This document shows, piece after piece, positions 1 through 5,309 of a DNA stretch of 8,066 nt. The stretch comes from Scalindua_A sp046757465 (GTDB lineage: Bacteria > Planctomycetota > Brocadiia > Brocadiales > Scalinduaceae), in contig JBHHYH010000096.1 of NCBI GenBank assembly GCA_046757465.1, forward strand, positions 1-8,066. Reading direction: 5' to 3'. Below the pieces are notes generated by a model, which was given only the letters and a program-made list of their open reading frames with translations, was not told where the DNA came from and did not search any database. A program made the position numbers and the translations under genes. Position 1 is the first letter of the stretch. Every line of letters starts with the position of its first letter.

Positions 1-57
1 TTTAAAGAAGAACCACTGGTATCCTCTTTTGTCGTTTAATTATGACACAGTCTCATA

Positions 58-96
58 CATGTCGGGCTGGCGAACGGCTCCAGGCCGAAAGACATG
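58..96. repeat. Free-standing imperfect hairpin
   Basis: CATGTC (58-63) pairs with GACATG (91-96). Inside it, GGGCTGG (64-70) pairs with CCAGGCC (80-86) with one G-G mismatch. The loop is nine bases, and a GAAA bulge (87-90) sits on the 3' side. The stretch looks more G+C-rich than the neighbouring genes and has no credible coding sequence. It could be a piece of a structured RNA, a palindromic repeat or the end of an element lying to the left. The pairing is visible; the function is unknown. Confidence 0.4.
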
Positions 97-144
97 GTTA
101 GGCAAATGGCCGGGCGGGAAATTCCAACGGAGTTTACTTCTTAT

Positions 145-220
145 TCTGGATTCCCACCCGCTACAAAACCTATCGGGCAGGCCCGCCAAAAGGCACGTTG
201 GGCAGGTACGGGAATGATAA
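145..220 (+). repeat. Diverged palindromic repeat, copy 1 (long interior)
   Basis: The left arm TCTGGATTCCC (145-155) and right arm CGGGAATGATAA (209-220) match the arms of the compact copy at 331-360, in the same orientation. About 50 bases, including a GGGCAGGCCCGCC stretch, separate the arms here, against four in the compact copy. Such ATTCCCG/CGGGAAT units are widespread dispersed repeats in bacterial genomes. Short open frames across this stretch show no protein-like composition. Confidence 0.5.
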
Positions 221-234
221 GAGCCCAGCATCCT

Positions 235-280
235 GTCATTCTCCACCATAGGCGGACGGGCCGACTCTGATCGGGAATCT
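235..280 (-). repeat. Diverged palindromic repeat, copy 2 (inverted)
   Basis: GTCATTCTCC (235-244) and CGGGAATCT (272-280) correspond to the reverse complement of the arms of the copy at 331-358, with one base changed in the first arm. The interior contains GGCGGACGGGCC (251-262), which resembles the reverse complement of the GC-rich interior of copy 1 (GGCGGGCC). The copy is therefore probably the same element in opposite orientation. It is decayed, so confidence is moderate. Confidence 0.4.
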
Positions 281-330
281 GTGTAAGACTCCTGATTGTT
301 TTATCCTAATGAAACTGGGATACGAGAATG

Positions 331-358
331 TCTAGATTCCCGTTTTCACGGGAATGAC
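331..358 (+). repeat. Compact palindromic repeat, copy 3
   Basis: ATTCCCGT (336-343) and ACGGGAAT (348-355) form a perfect 8-bp stem around a TTTC loop, followed by GAC. This is the classical form of the dispersed ATTCCCG..CGGGAAT repeat. It lies 3 nt upstream of the AAGGAG that precedes the acyltransferase start. The GGGAATGAC end (350-358) recurs at 370-378, so the repeat seems to run into the beginning of the gene. Confidence 0.7.
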
Positions 359-360
359 AA

Positions 361-366
361 AAGGAG
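361..366 (+). promoter_or_regulatory. Ribosome binding site selecting the start at 374
   Basis: AAGGAG lies 7 nt before the ATG at 374. This favours 374 over the longer TTG-initiated frame from 296, which would translate the palindromic repeat, and over the in-frame ATG at 395, which has no comparable site. Confidence 0.55.
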
Positions 367-373
367 CGTGGGA

Positions 374-1054
374 ATGACAGAGAATGAGACAAAGATGAAA
401 TTTGAAAAGATTAAGTATTTCGTAATAGGTTTTCTCGGATCTATCCTCATCAGGTTTTTGTTTAGTACGATTACGGTTGAGGAAAGACCATGTAATTATG
501 CGAAGAATTTCAAACGTCAAGGTAAAAATGTGATTTATGCTTTTTGGCATTCATTTATGCTGGTTCCTGCATATACAGGTAGGAATCTAGGGATAAAAGT
601 CTTGATAAGTCATCATACCGACGGTGAATATATTGCTCAGGTGATTCAGAGGTTGGGCCATAACGTGGTTCGAGGTTCCACAACACGAGGAGGCACAAAG
701 GCTTTGTTAAGTATGATAAAAAAGGCAAAAGAGGGAGAGACGTCTCTGGCAATTACTCCGGATGGTCCACGAGGTCCCAGGTTTATGGTTCAACCAGGGA
801 TAATTTTTTTAGGGCAGAAGACGGGTTATCCCATACTTCCAGCTTCATTAGGTCTTACAAAGTACTGGGAGCTTCCAAGTTGGGATAAATTTCGCATACC
901 TAAACCTTTTTCTAAGGTAGTATTAACATATGGAGATCCTATAATGATACCGCCCAAGCTTGACAAGTCTAAGGTAGAGGAGTACAGAGAATTATTAGAG
1001 AAAACACTTAACGAAATGACGGTTGAAGCAGAGCATACGGTTAAAGTATATTAA
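374..1054 (+). CDS. DUF374-family lysophospholipid acyltransferase-like protein
   Basis: This 226-residue protein belongs to the DUF374 branch of the lysophospholipid/lipid A acyltransferase-like superfamily, which is thought to move acyl chains onto membrane lipids; the substrate cannot be read from the sequence. A hydrophobic segment at about 15-33 should anchor it at the inner membrane. The family landmarks are AFWH (56-59), SHHTDGE (79-85), VVRGS (98-102) and TPDGPRGPR (128-136). The HHTDGE block takes the place of the HX4D-type catalytic motif. The frame is open back to a TTG at 296, but residues upstream of 374 would translate a palindromic repeat, so I begin at the ATG with AAGGAG 7 nt before it. 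An alternative ATG at 395 (MKFEKIKYF...) would give 219 residues and also looks like a natural N-terminus. The gene converges on rseP, and their last 14 bp overlap. Family assignment is fairly firm; substrate is unknown. Confidence 0.8.
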   Translation: MTENETKMKFEKIKYFVIGFLGSILIRFLFSTITVEERPCNYAKNFKRQGKNVIYAFWHSFMLVPAYTGRNLGIKVLISHHTDGEYIAQVIQRLGHNVVRGSTTRGGTKALLSMIKKAKEGETSLAITPDGPRGPRFMVQPGIIFLGQKTGYPILPASLGLTKYWELPSWDKFRIPKPFSKVVLTYGDPIMIPPKLDKSKVEEYRELLEKTLNEMTVEAEHTVKVY

Positions 1055-1061
1055 ATAACCG
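1038..1061. repeat. Inverted repeat across the convergent gene overlap
   Basis: CGGTTA (1038-1043) and TAACCG (1056-1061) form a 6-bp inverted repeat with a 12-nt AT-rich spacer. It covers both stop codons: TTA 1041-1043 (minus strand) and TAA 1052-1054 (plus strand). It might act as a weak bidirectional terminator, since no other terminator fits between the genes. The stem is short and has no U-run of the usual kind, so this is tentative. Confidence 0.3.
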
Positions 1062-2855
1062 CATAACATCATTTCTTGTCACATAAATCATCAGGGATAT
1101 TATTAGGGCAAAGCCGATATAATTGGCAATTGCAAGCGTTTTTTCACTCACGGGAGAACCCTTAATCTTTTCAACACCAAGAAACAGGAGATGTCCTCCA
1201 TCCAGAACGGGGATAGGTAGTATATTTATAACTGCCAGATTAATACTAATAATGGCTAAAAAATACATAAGTTTGCCGATCCCTGATTTGGCAGATTCGT
1301 AAGAAGCCTGAGCTATGAGGACAGGGCCTCCTAATGCCTTAGTTGATAATTTCTTAGAAATAAATCCCTGTACGGTCAAATAAATCCTCTTGACGTTCAC
1401 AATCGTTTTATGAGTTCCTACCATGCATGCGCCGATTAAGCCGTATTGTCGTATTATCTTTTTTTCTCTGAATTTGATTCCTATTAATCCCTGCGCATTC
1501 TCTTCATTCTTTTTAGGTTTGATTTTCTTGGTAATTCTTTCATAGTTGCGTGCCCACGTAATCTCCATTTCTTTATCTTTGTTGCTCGTAACAATCTGTA
1601 AAAGCTGCTCCCATTCTGATATGTTTTTCCCCTCAATGTTTACGATTCGATCTCCCGGCCTTATTCCTATCTTTTCAGCTGGAAAGCCTTCAACCGTTGA
1701 ATCTACTGTCAATCCATAATGAGGTATAATTCCGCCAAAAAACTCTTTAACTGATTCTTTGCCTGTTTTGGTAAATACTATTAATTTTGCACTGCTATCT
1801 CTCATAATCATTAATGTGATTTTTCCGTCTGGAGAGTTATTAACTATATTTACTAATTCAGAAAAGCCCGTAACGTTTTTGGTGTTTACGCTAACTATTT
1901 CATCACCTTTCTTAAGTCCCAGAGATTTTGCAAGACTCTCCTTCTTTATACCCTCAATCTTCGTTGTTGCACAAGAAAGCCCTATCATCCATCGGGCGAC
2001 AACAGCAGGCGTAACCTTTAAATCAATCTCTTTAATGTCACGCAGGACTGTAAGCGTAAGTTCTTTGCCCGGATTTACCTGTTCTATTTCTCTAAAATCA
2101 CTTTCTGTAGTGATTTTTTTACCGTTAACTTCTAATATCTTATCTTTAATTTGCAAGCCTGATTTTTGAGCTGGTGCATCTGAGTTCTCAATGGCAAAAA
2201 TTTTGTCTATCTCCAGAGTAGTTGCCGGTGCGATTCCTATCCTCTGTATACCAAATGCTGTGTCATATCTTGGTACAACATTTACATCGAATGTCTTGCC
2301 TTCTCTCTCTATCTCCAGGTTAACGCCTTCAGGAGAGTTATTAAGCGCTACGGAAATGAAGATATCTTCAAAGTCAGGGTTGGAGATATTATTGATTTTG
2401 ACAATCTTGTCACCCGGCTTTATACCAGCCTCCCATGCAGGCCATCCTGGCATTGTACGTCCTATATCGGCGGTAATGAAGGGGACTCCTATCCTGAAAG
2501 CGATGATAAAGGCAACGAATGCTAAAACTGTATTAAAACCAACACCTGCTACAAGTACTGCTGCACGTTGCCAGGGCTTTTTAGACATAAACTCCCATTC
2601 TTCACCTTTGCATTCTTCACCCTTTTGCTCACCTGCAAGTTTTACATAACCGCCTAATGGGATGAGTGAGATTCTATAATCTGTTTCACCTATTTTTTTT
2701 CTGATGATTGCTGGACCAAATCCGAGCGAAAATGCAAGTACTCTTACACCTATCTTCTTGGCCACTATAAAATGCCCGAGTTCATGGATAAAAATGAGTA
2801 AACCTATGCCAATTATTACTAAAATAATGTTAGATGACATTCCTATAAAATGCAT
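1041..2855 (-). CDS. rseP: RseP-type site-2 intramembrane metalloprotease with four PDZ domains
   Basis: This 604-residue inner-membrane zinc protease is of the S2P/RseP (M50) family, which cuts transmembrane segments of anti-sigma factors and leftover signal peptides. The zinc site HELGH is at 24-28 in the first membrane helix. The third ligand lies in the C-terminal NILPIPVLDGG motif (544-554, D552). Further helices lie at about 99-120, 528-548 and 575-591. Between the catalytic halves are four PDZ-like units, each marked by a G-I/L-x-x-G/K-D-x-I core: near 143-155, 233-243, 313-323 and 397-407, spaced 80-88 residues apart. E. coli RseP has two PDZ domains and about 450 residues, so this protein is about 150 longer. 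The start at 2855 has AAGGAG 8 nt upstream. An internal ATG at 2840 has AGGA directly against it, which is too close. The gene overlaps the dxr end by 13 nt, implying coupled translation. Family very sure; the count of four rests on motif reading. Confidence 0.93.
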   Translation of the reverse strand: MHFIGMSSNIILVIIGIGLLIFIHELGHFIVAKKIGVRVLAFSLGFGPAIIRKKIGETDYRISLIPLGGYVKLAGEQKGEECKGEEWEFMSKKPWQRAAVLVAGVGFNTVLAFVAFIIAFRIGVPFITADIGRTMPGWPAWEAGIKPGDKIVKINNISNPDFEDIFISVALNNSPEGVNLEIEREGKTFDVNVVPRYDTAFGIQRIGIAPATTLEIDKIFAIENSDAPAQKSGLQIKDKILEVNGKKITTESDFREIEQVNPGKELTLTVLRDIKEIDLKVTPAVVARWMIGLSCATTKIEGIKKESLAKSLGLKKGDEIVSVNTKNVTGFSELVNIVNNSPDGKITLMIMRDSSAKLIVFTKTGKESVKEFFGGIIPHYGLTVDSTVEGFPAEKIGIRPGDRIVNIEGKNISEWEQLLQIVTSNKDKEMEITWARNYERITKKIKPKKNEENAQGLIGIKFREKKIIRQYGLIGACMVGTHKTIVNVKRIYLTVQGFISKKLSTKALGGPVLIAQASYESAKSGIGKLMYFLAIISINLAVINILPIPVLDGGHLLFLGVEKIKGSPVSEKTLAIANYIGFALIISLMIYVTRNDVMRLFNIL

Positions 2856-3991
2856 TTTTTCGTCTCCTTGCGTGCGTGAGCATCTACATCCATAATATCT
2901 TGTAAAGTTGGGTCTTTTATAAAATTATGTTCCTTCATAACATGTTCCACTGTTTTTGTGATATCTGTAAATTTAATTTTTCTATCTAGAAATGCCTGGA
3001 CTGCTATCTCGTTTGCAGCATTAAGCGTAGCTCCCATAGTGCCTCCTTTTTCAACCACCTCATATCCCAGTCTTAATGCTGGAAATTTATCCATATCAGG
3101 CTTTCGAAAGTTAAGACTGCCAAGCTTTGCAAGGTCAAGAGATTCAACATTTCCATTTTCTCTGTGAGGGTATGTTAGAGCAAATTGGATAGGCACCTTC
3201 ATATCAGGTAATCCCATTTGAGCAATGACAGAACCATCACAAAACTCTACAAGCGAATGGACTATTGACTCCGGGTGTATGATTACGTCGATTTGCGTTG
3301 AATCCAGATTGAAAAGCCATTTTGCCTCGATTATTTCAAGTGCCTTGTTCATCAAAGTTGCAGAATCAATGGTTATCTTTTGTCCCATTTGCCATGTTGG
3401 ATGATTGAGCGCTTCTTCTTTTGTGACTTCTGATAGTTTTTCTTTTGGATAATCACGAAACGGACCTCCTGAGGCAGTAATTATAATTTTCTTTACCTCG
3501 TTGGGATGTCCTGCTCTTAATGCCTGAAGTATTGCACTATGTTCGCTGTCTACAGGGATGATACTCACACCCTTTTCTCGTGCCATTGAAACGATTAATC
3601 CACCAGCCATAACTAAGGCTTCCTTGTTAGCAAGTGCGAGTGTCTTTCCATTCTTGATTACTTCGATTGCTGCAGGAAGCCCGGCAGCGCCAACTATAGC
3701 AGAAATGACTATATCTACATCGGCTCTGGAAACCATTTCTTTTACGCTATCCGTACCCGTAAGGATTTGGACAGAATTTTGTGGCAGCCTGTTTTTTAGT
3801 TCTTTTATCCACCTCCCATCTGCAAGAGACACACTCTTGGGTTTAAACTCTTCGACCTGCTTTGCCAGAAGCTCCCAGCGTGAATTTGCAGACAATCCCA
3901 CAACTTTGTATTTATGACGTAAATTTCTTATAACGTCTAAGGCATTTTTACCTATCGAGCCTGTCGAGCCGAGAATGACTACATTTTTCAT
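2843..3991 (-). CDS. dxr: 1-deoxy-D-xylulose 5-phosphate reductoisomerase
   Basis: DXR catalyses the first committed step of the MEP isoprenoid pathway, converting DXP to MEP with NADPH and a divalent metal in the cytoplasm. The protein has 382 residues (E. coli about 398). The N-terminal NADPH loop GSTGSIG is at 8-14. LANKEALVMAGG spans 120-131 and PVDSEHSA 146-153, giving metal ligands D148 and E150. TASGGPF lies at 172-178, NHPTW at 196-200 and DSATLMNKALE at 209-219, giving S210, N215, K216 and the third metal ligand E219. These correspond to the fosmidomycin-contacting and metal-binding residues of E. coli DXR, so the enzyme should be active. The start follows the ispG stop after one nucleotide. 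No strong separate ribosome binding site is seen, which points to coupled translation from ispG. The 3' end contains the rseP ribosome binding site and overlaps rseP by 13 nt. Confidence 0.97.
   Translation of the reverse strand: MKNVVILGSTGSIGKNALDVIRNLRHKYKVVGLSANSRWELLAKQVEEFKPKSVSLADGRWIKELKNRLPQNSVQILTGTDSVKEMVSRADVDIVISAIVGAAGLPAAIEVIKNGKTLALANKEALVMAGGLIVSMAREKGVSIIPVDSEHSAILQALRAGHPNEVKKIIITASGGPFRDYPKEKLSEVTKEEALNHPTWQMGQKITIDSATLMNKALEIIEAKWLFNLDSTQIDVIIHPESIVHSLVEFCDGSVIAQMGLPDMKVPIQFALTYPHRENGNVESLDLAKLGSLNFRKPDMDKFPALRLGYEVVEKGGTMGATLNAANEIAVQAFLDRKIKFTDITKTVEHVMKEHNFIKDPTLQDIMDVDAHARKETKKCIL
2864..2869 (-). promoter_or_regulatory. rseP ribosome binding site inside dxr
   Basis: On the minus strand AAGGAG lies 8 nt before the ATG at 2855 and within the last codons of dxr. 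It fixes the rseP start at 2855 instead of the ATG five codons later, and makes rseP translation dependent on ribosomes finishing dxr. Confidence 0.7.
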
Positions 3992-3992
3992 T

Positions 3993-5042
3993 TTATATCG
4001 TTTTGATTTCTTCTAACAGTGTAGAAACCATTTCGCTTTCTGAAACCTTTTTTATTTTCTCGCCTTTCTTAAATAAGAAACCCACTCCTTTTCCACCAGC
4101 TATTCCTATATCAGCTTCCATCGCCTCTCCAGGACCGTTAATAATACATCCCATAACGGCAATCTGTACAGACCTCTTTTGAGAAGGGAGCCTCTTCTTC
4201 ACTTCATCAACAATATGTAGAAGGTCTATCTCACAACGTCCACATGTAGGACATGATATTATTTCAGCATCTGTACTTTCTGATAGTCCAAGGGCCACTA
4301 GGATCTTATATCCTGCTTTTACTTCCTGATGTGGAGGGCCTGTAAAAGAAACCCTTAGCGTGTCACCAATTCCTTCTGAGAGAAGGCCTCCAATACCAAT
4401 TGCTGATTTTATTACTGCATCATCCGGAGAGCCTGCGGCAGTTATACCAAGATGTAAGGGATAGTCACACTGTTTCGCTATAGACCTATATGCTTCCATC
4501 GTTTTCTGCACGTCCGAGGCCTTCAGTGAAATCACAATATCTTTAAAGCCTAATGACTCGAAATGCTCACAATATCGTAATGTCGTATTTACCATTAGTT
4601 CTACCAGATCTACATCATGGCCATTATTGCTTCTAATAGAACCGGAATTAACTCCTATTCGGATAGGTATACCTTTGTTCTTTGCAAGGCGTACGATTTC
4701 CTCTAGCTTGTCTTTCTTTTTCATATTACCTGGATTAATGCGGATTTTGTCTACACCCTGCTTAATGGCTTCTATGGCAAGATTATGTCCAAAATGTATG
4801 TCTGCAACTAGAGGTATATTTATTCTCTTTTTAATCTCACTCAGGCATTTGACTGTATTAGCATCAGGAACAGCAACCCTAATGATCTGGCATTTTAGTG
4901 CTTCTAGATCGTGAATCTGTTCTACTGTTGATTCGATGTCGTTTGTATGGGTGTTTGTCATTGATTGAACAGAGATTGGCGCATCACCACCAACTCCTAC
5001 TGAATCAACCAGAACTTGTCTTGCCCTGCGCCTTTTTATCAT
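3993..5042 (-). CDS. ispG: 4-hydroxy-3-methylbut-2-enyl diphosphate synthase (IspG/GcpE)
   Basis: IspG carries out the penultimate step of the MEP pathway, reducing MEcPP to HMBPP with a [4Fe-4S] cluster and electrons from a flavodoxin or ferredoxin. The protein has 349 residues, the compact bacterial form without the long insert found in plants and some bacteria. The N-terminal TIM-barrel half shows PISVQSMTNT (22-31), VADIHF (79-84) and RINPGN (101-106). The C-terminal cluster domain has C264 and C267 in SCPTCGRC and C299 in MGCIINGPGEA, with E306. This is the C/C/C/E ligand set known from E. coli IspG. The start ATG at 5042 has no strong Shine-Dalgarno sequence in front (TTTTTGGACA). A candidate promoter lies at 5092-5119, giving a leader of about 43 nt that begins with a palindrome. 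It is the first gene of the ispG-dxr-rseP operon, and dxr starts 1 nt after its stop. Confidence 0.97.
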   Translation of the reverse strand: MIKRRRARQVLVDSVGVGGDAPISVQSMTNTHTNDIESTVEQIHDLEALKCQIIRVAVPDANTVKCLSEIKKRINIPLVADIHFGHNLAIEAIKQGVDKIRINPGNMKKKDKLEEIVRLAKNKGIPIRIGVNSGSIRSNNGHDVDLVELMVNTTLRYCEHFESLGFKDIVISLKASDVQKTMEAYRSIAKQCDYPLHLGITAAGSPDDAVIKSAIGIGGLLSEGIGDTLRVSFTGPPHQEVKAGYKILVALGLSESTDAEIISCPTCGRCEIDLLHIVDEVKKRLPSQKRSVQIAVMGCIINGPGEAMEADIGIAGGKGVGFLFKKGEKIKKVSESEMVSTLLEEIKTI

Positions 5043-5067
5043 TGTCCAAAAAGATCTATAATAAAAC

Positions 5068-5083
5068 TATTGATATATCAATA
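5068..5083. promoter_or_regulatory. Perfect 16-bp palindrome at the ispG transcript start
   Basis: TATTGATATATCAATA is its own reverse complement. The ispG promoter proposed at 5092-5119 would start transcription near 5085, placing this palindrome at about +2 to +17. That position suits a repressor operator, or a short 5' hairpin in the leader. Its TTGAT/ATCAA half-sites are separated by 2 bases, so it is not a standard FNR box. An AT-rich 16-mer could be palindromic by chance. Confidence 0.4.
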
Positions 5084-5091
5084 AACACCAT

Positions 5092-5119
5092 ATTTTAGCA
5101 GTTTTTTATGTAAACTCAA
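5092..5119 (-). promoter_or_regulatory. Candidate promoter of the ispG-dxr-rseP operon
   Basis: Read on the minus strand, TTGAGT (5119-5114) is followed after 16 nt by TAAAAT (5097-5092). The -10 is preceded by TG one base away (TGCTAAAAT), an extended -10. The sequence lies in the divergent intergenic region, 50 bases before ispG. It fits a housekeeping sigma-70-type consensus; the match is by eye. Confidence 0.5.
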
Positions 5120-5130
5120 GTTATATATTA

Positions 5131-5172
5131 TGTACGAGCAGCGTTGACCAAAGACATTTTTGGGTTGTACGA
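5131..5172. repeat. Direct repeat TGTACGA with a small hairpin between copies
   Basis: TGTACGA occurs at 5131-5137 and again at 5166-5172, 35 bp apart start to start. Between them CCAAA (5148-5152) and TTTGG (5159-5163) can pair. The arrangement is upstream of both divergent promoters and could be a pair of regulator half-sites. A 7-bp repeat can also arise by chance. Confidence 0.25.
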
Positions 5173-5212
5173 CTAAAAAGGTATTTACTGCTATGTTCCT
5201 TAAACAAAAAGC

Positions 5213-5242
5213 TTGACACTTTTCTACTTTAATATTTAAAAT
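5213..5242 (+). promoter_or_regulatory. Candidate promoter of the polyferredoxin gene
   Basis: A perfect -35 hexamer TTGACA (5213-5218) is followed after 18 nt by TAAAAT (5237-5242), a five-of-six match to the -10 consensus. Transcription would begin near 5249, leaving a leader of about 60 nt before the ATG at 5310. Confidence 0.55.
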
Positions 5243-5295
5243 ATGTATTTAAGGTTTTTTGCATTTTAGGATTATGTTTCTATCAATTTGACAAT

Positions 5296-5301
5296 GGGGG
5301 A
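5296..5301 (+). promoter_or_regulatory. Ribosome binding site of the polyferredoxin gene
   Basis: GGGGGA lies 8 nt before the ATG at 5310. It is a purine-rich Shine-Dalgarno variant and supports that start. Confidence 0.5.
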
Positions 5302-5309
5302 TTGATTTA

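Larger units (their letters stand above)
1..373. other. Intergenic stretch rich in palindromes, no gene
   Basis: The 373 bases before the acyltransferase gene contain the hairpin at 58-96 and three diverged palindromic repeats. Open frames on both strands here are short, follow repeat sequence and have no protein-like features or ribosome binding sites. I found no tRNA and no convincing promoter. Whatever ends at the left edge cannot be identified. Confidence 0.6.

Noticed and set aside
42..54. ATGACACAGTCTC resembling the terminal inverted repeat of some insertion sequences
   Set aside because: Only one possible end is visible, with no transposase, partner repeat or target duplication in the window. 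The resemblance is from memory and too weak to call.
60..135. Possible riboswitch, because GAAAG, GGCAAA and GGCCGGGCGG resemble pieces of cyclic di-GMP-I aptamers
   Set aside because: The motifs are not in the required order or pairing, and no gene follows closely enough.
29..249. Small open frames on both strands near the left edge
   Set aside because: They follow repeats and the hairpin, overlap each other on opposite strands and show no domain, signal or initiation site.
296..373. N-terminal extension of the acyltransferase from a TTG at 296
   Set aside because: It would translate straight through the palindromic repeat (SRFHGND is typical repeat-derived peptide), and there is a proper AAGGAG-ATG at 361-376.
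1759..2895. Plus-strand open frames inside rseP and dxr
   Set aside because: They are antisense shadows of strongly conserved enzymes, with no initiation signals or recognisable protein features.
5070..5081. FNR/CRP-type box in the ispG leader (TTGAT..ATCAA)
   Set aside because: The half-sites are separated by 2 bases and not the 4 of the FNR consensus, so I report only an unassigned palindrome.
5288..5293. Second TTGACA just before the polyferredoxin start
   Set aside because: A -10 at the proper distance would lie inside the coding sequence, and the ribosome binding site is next to it.
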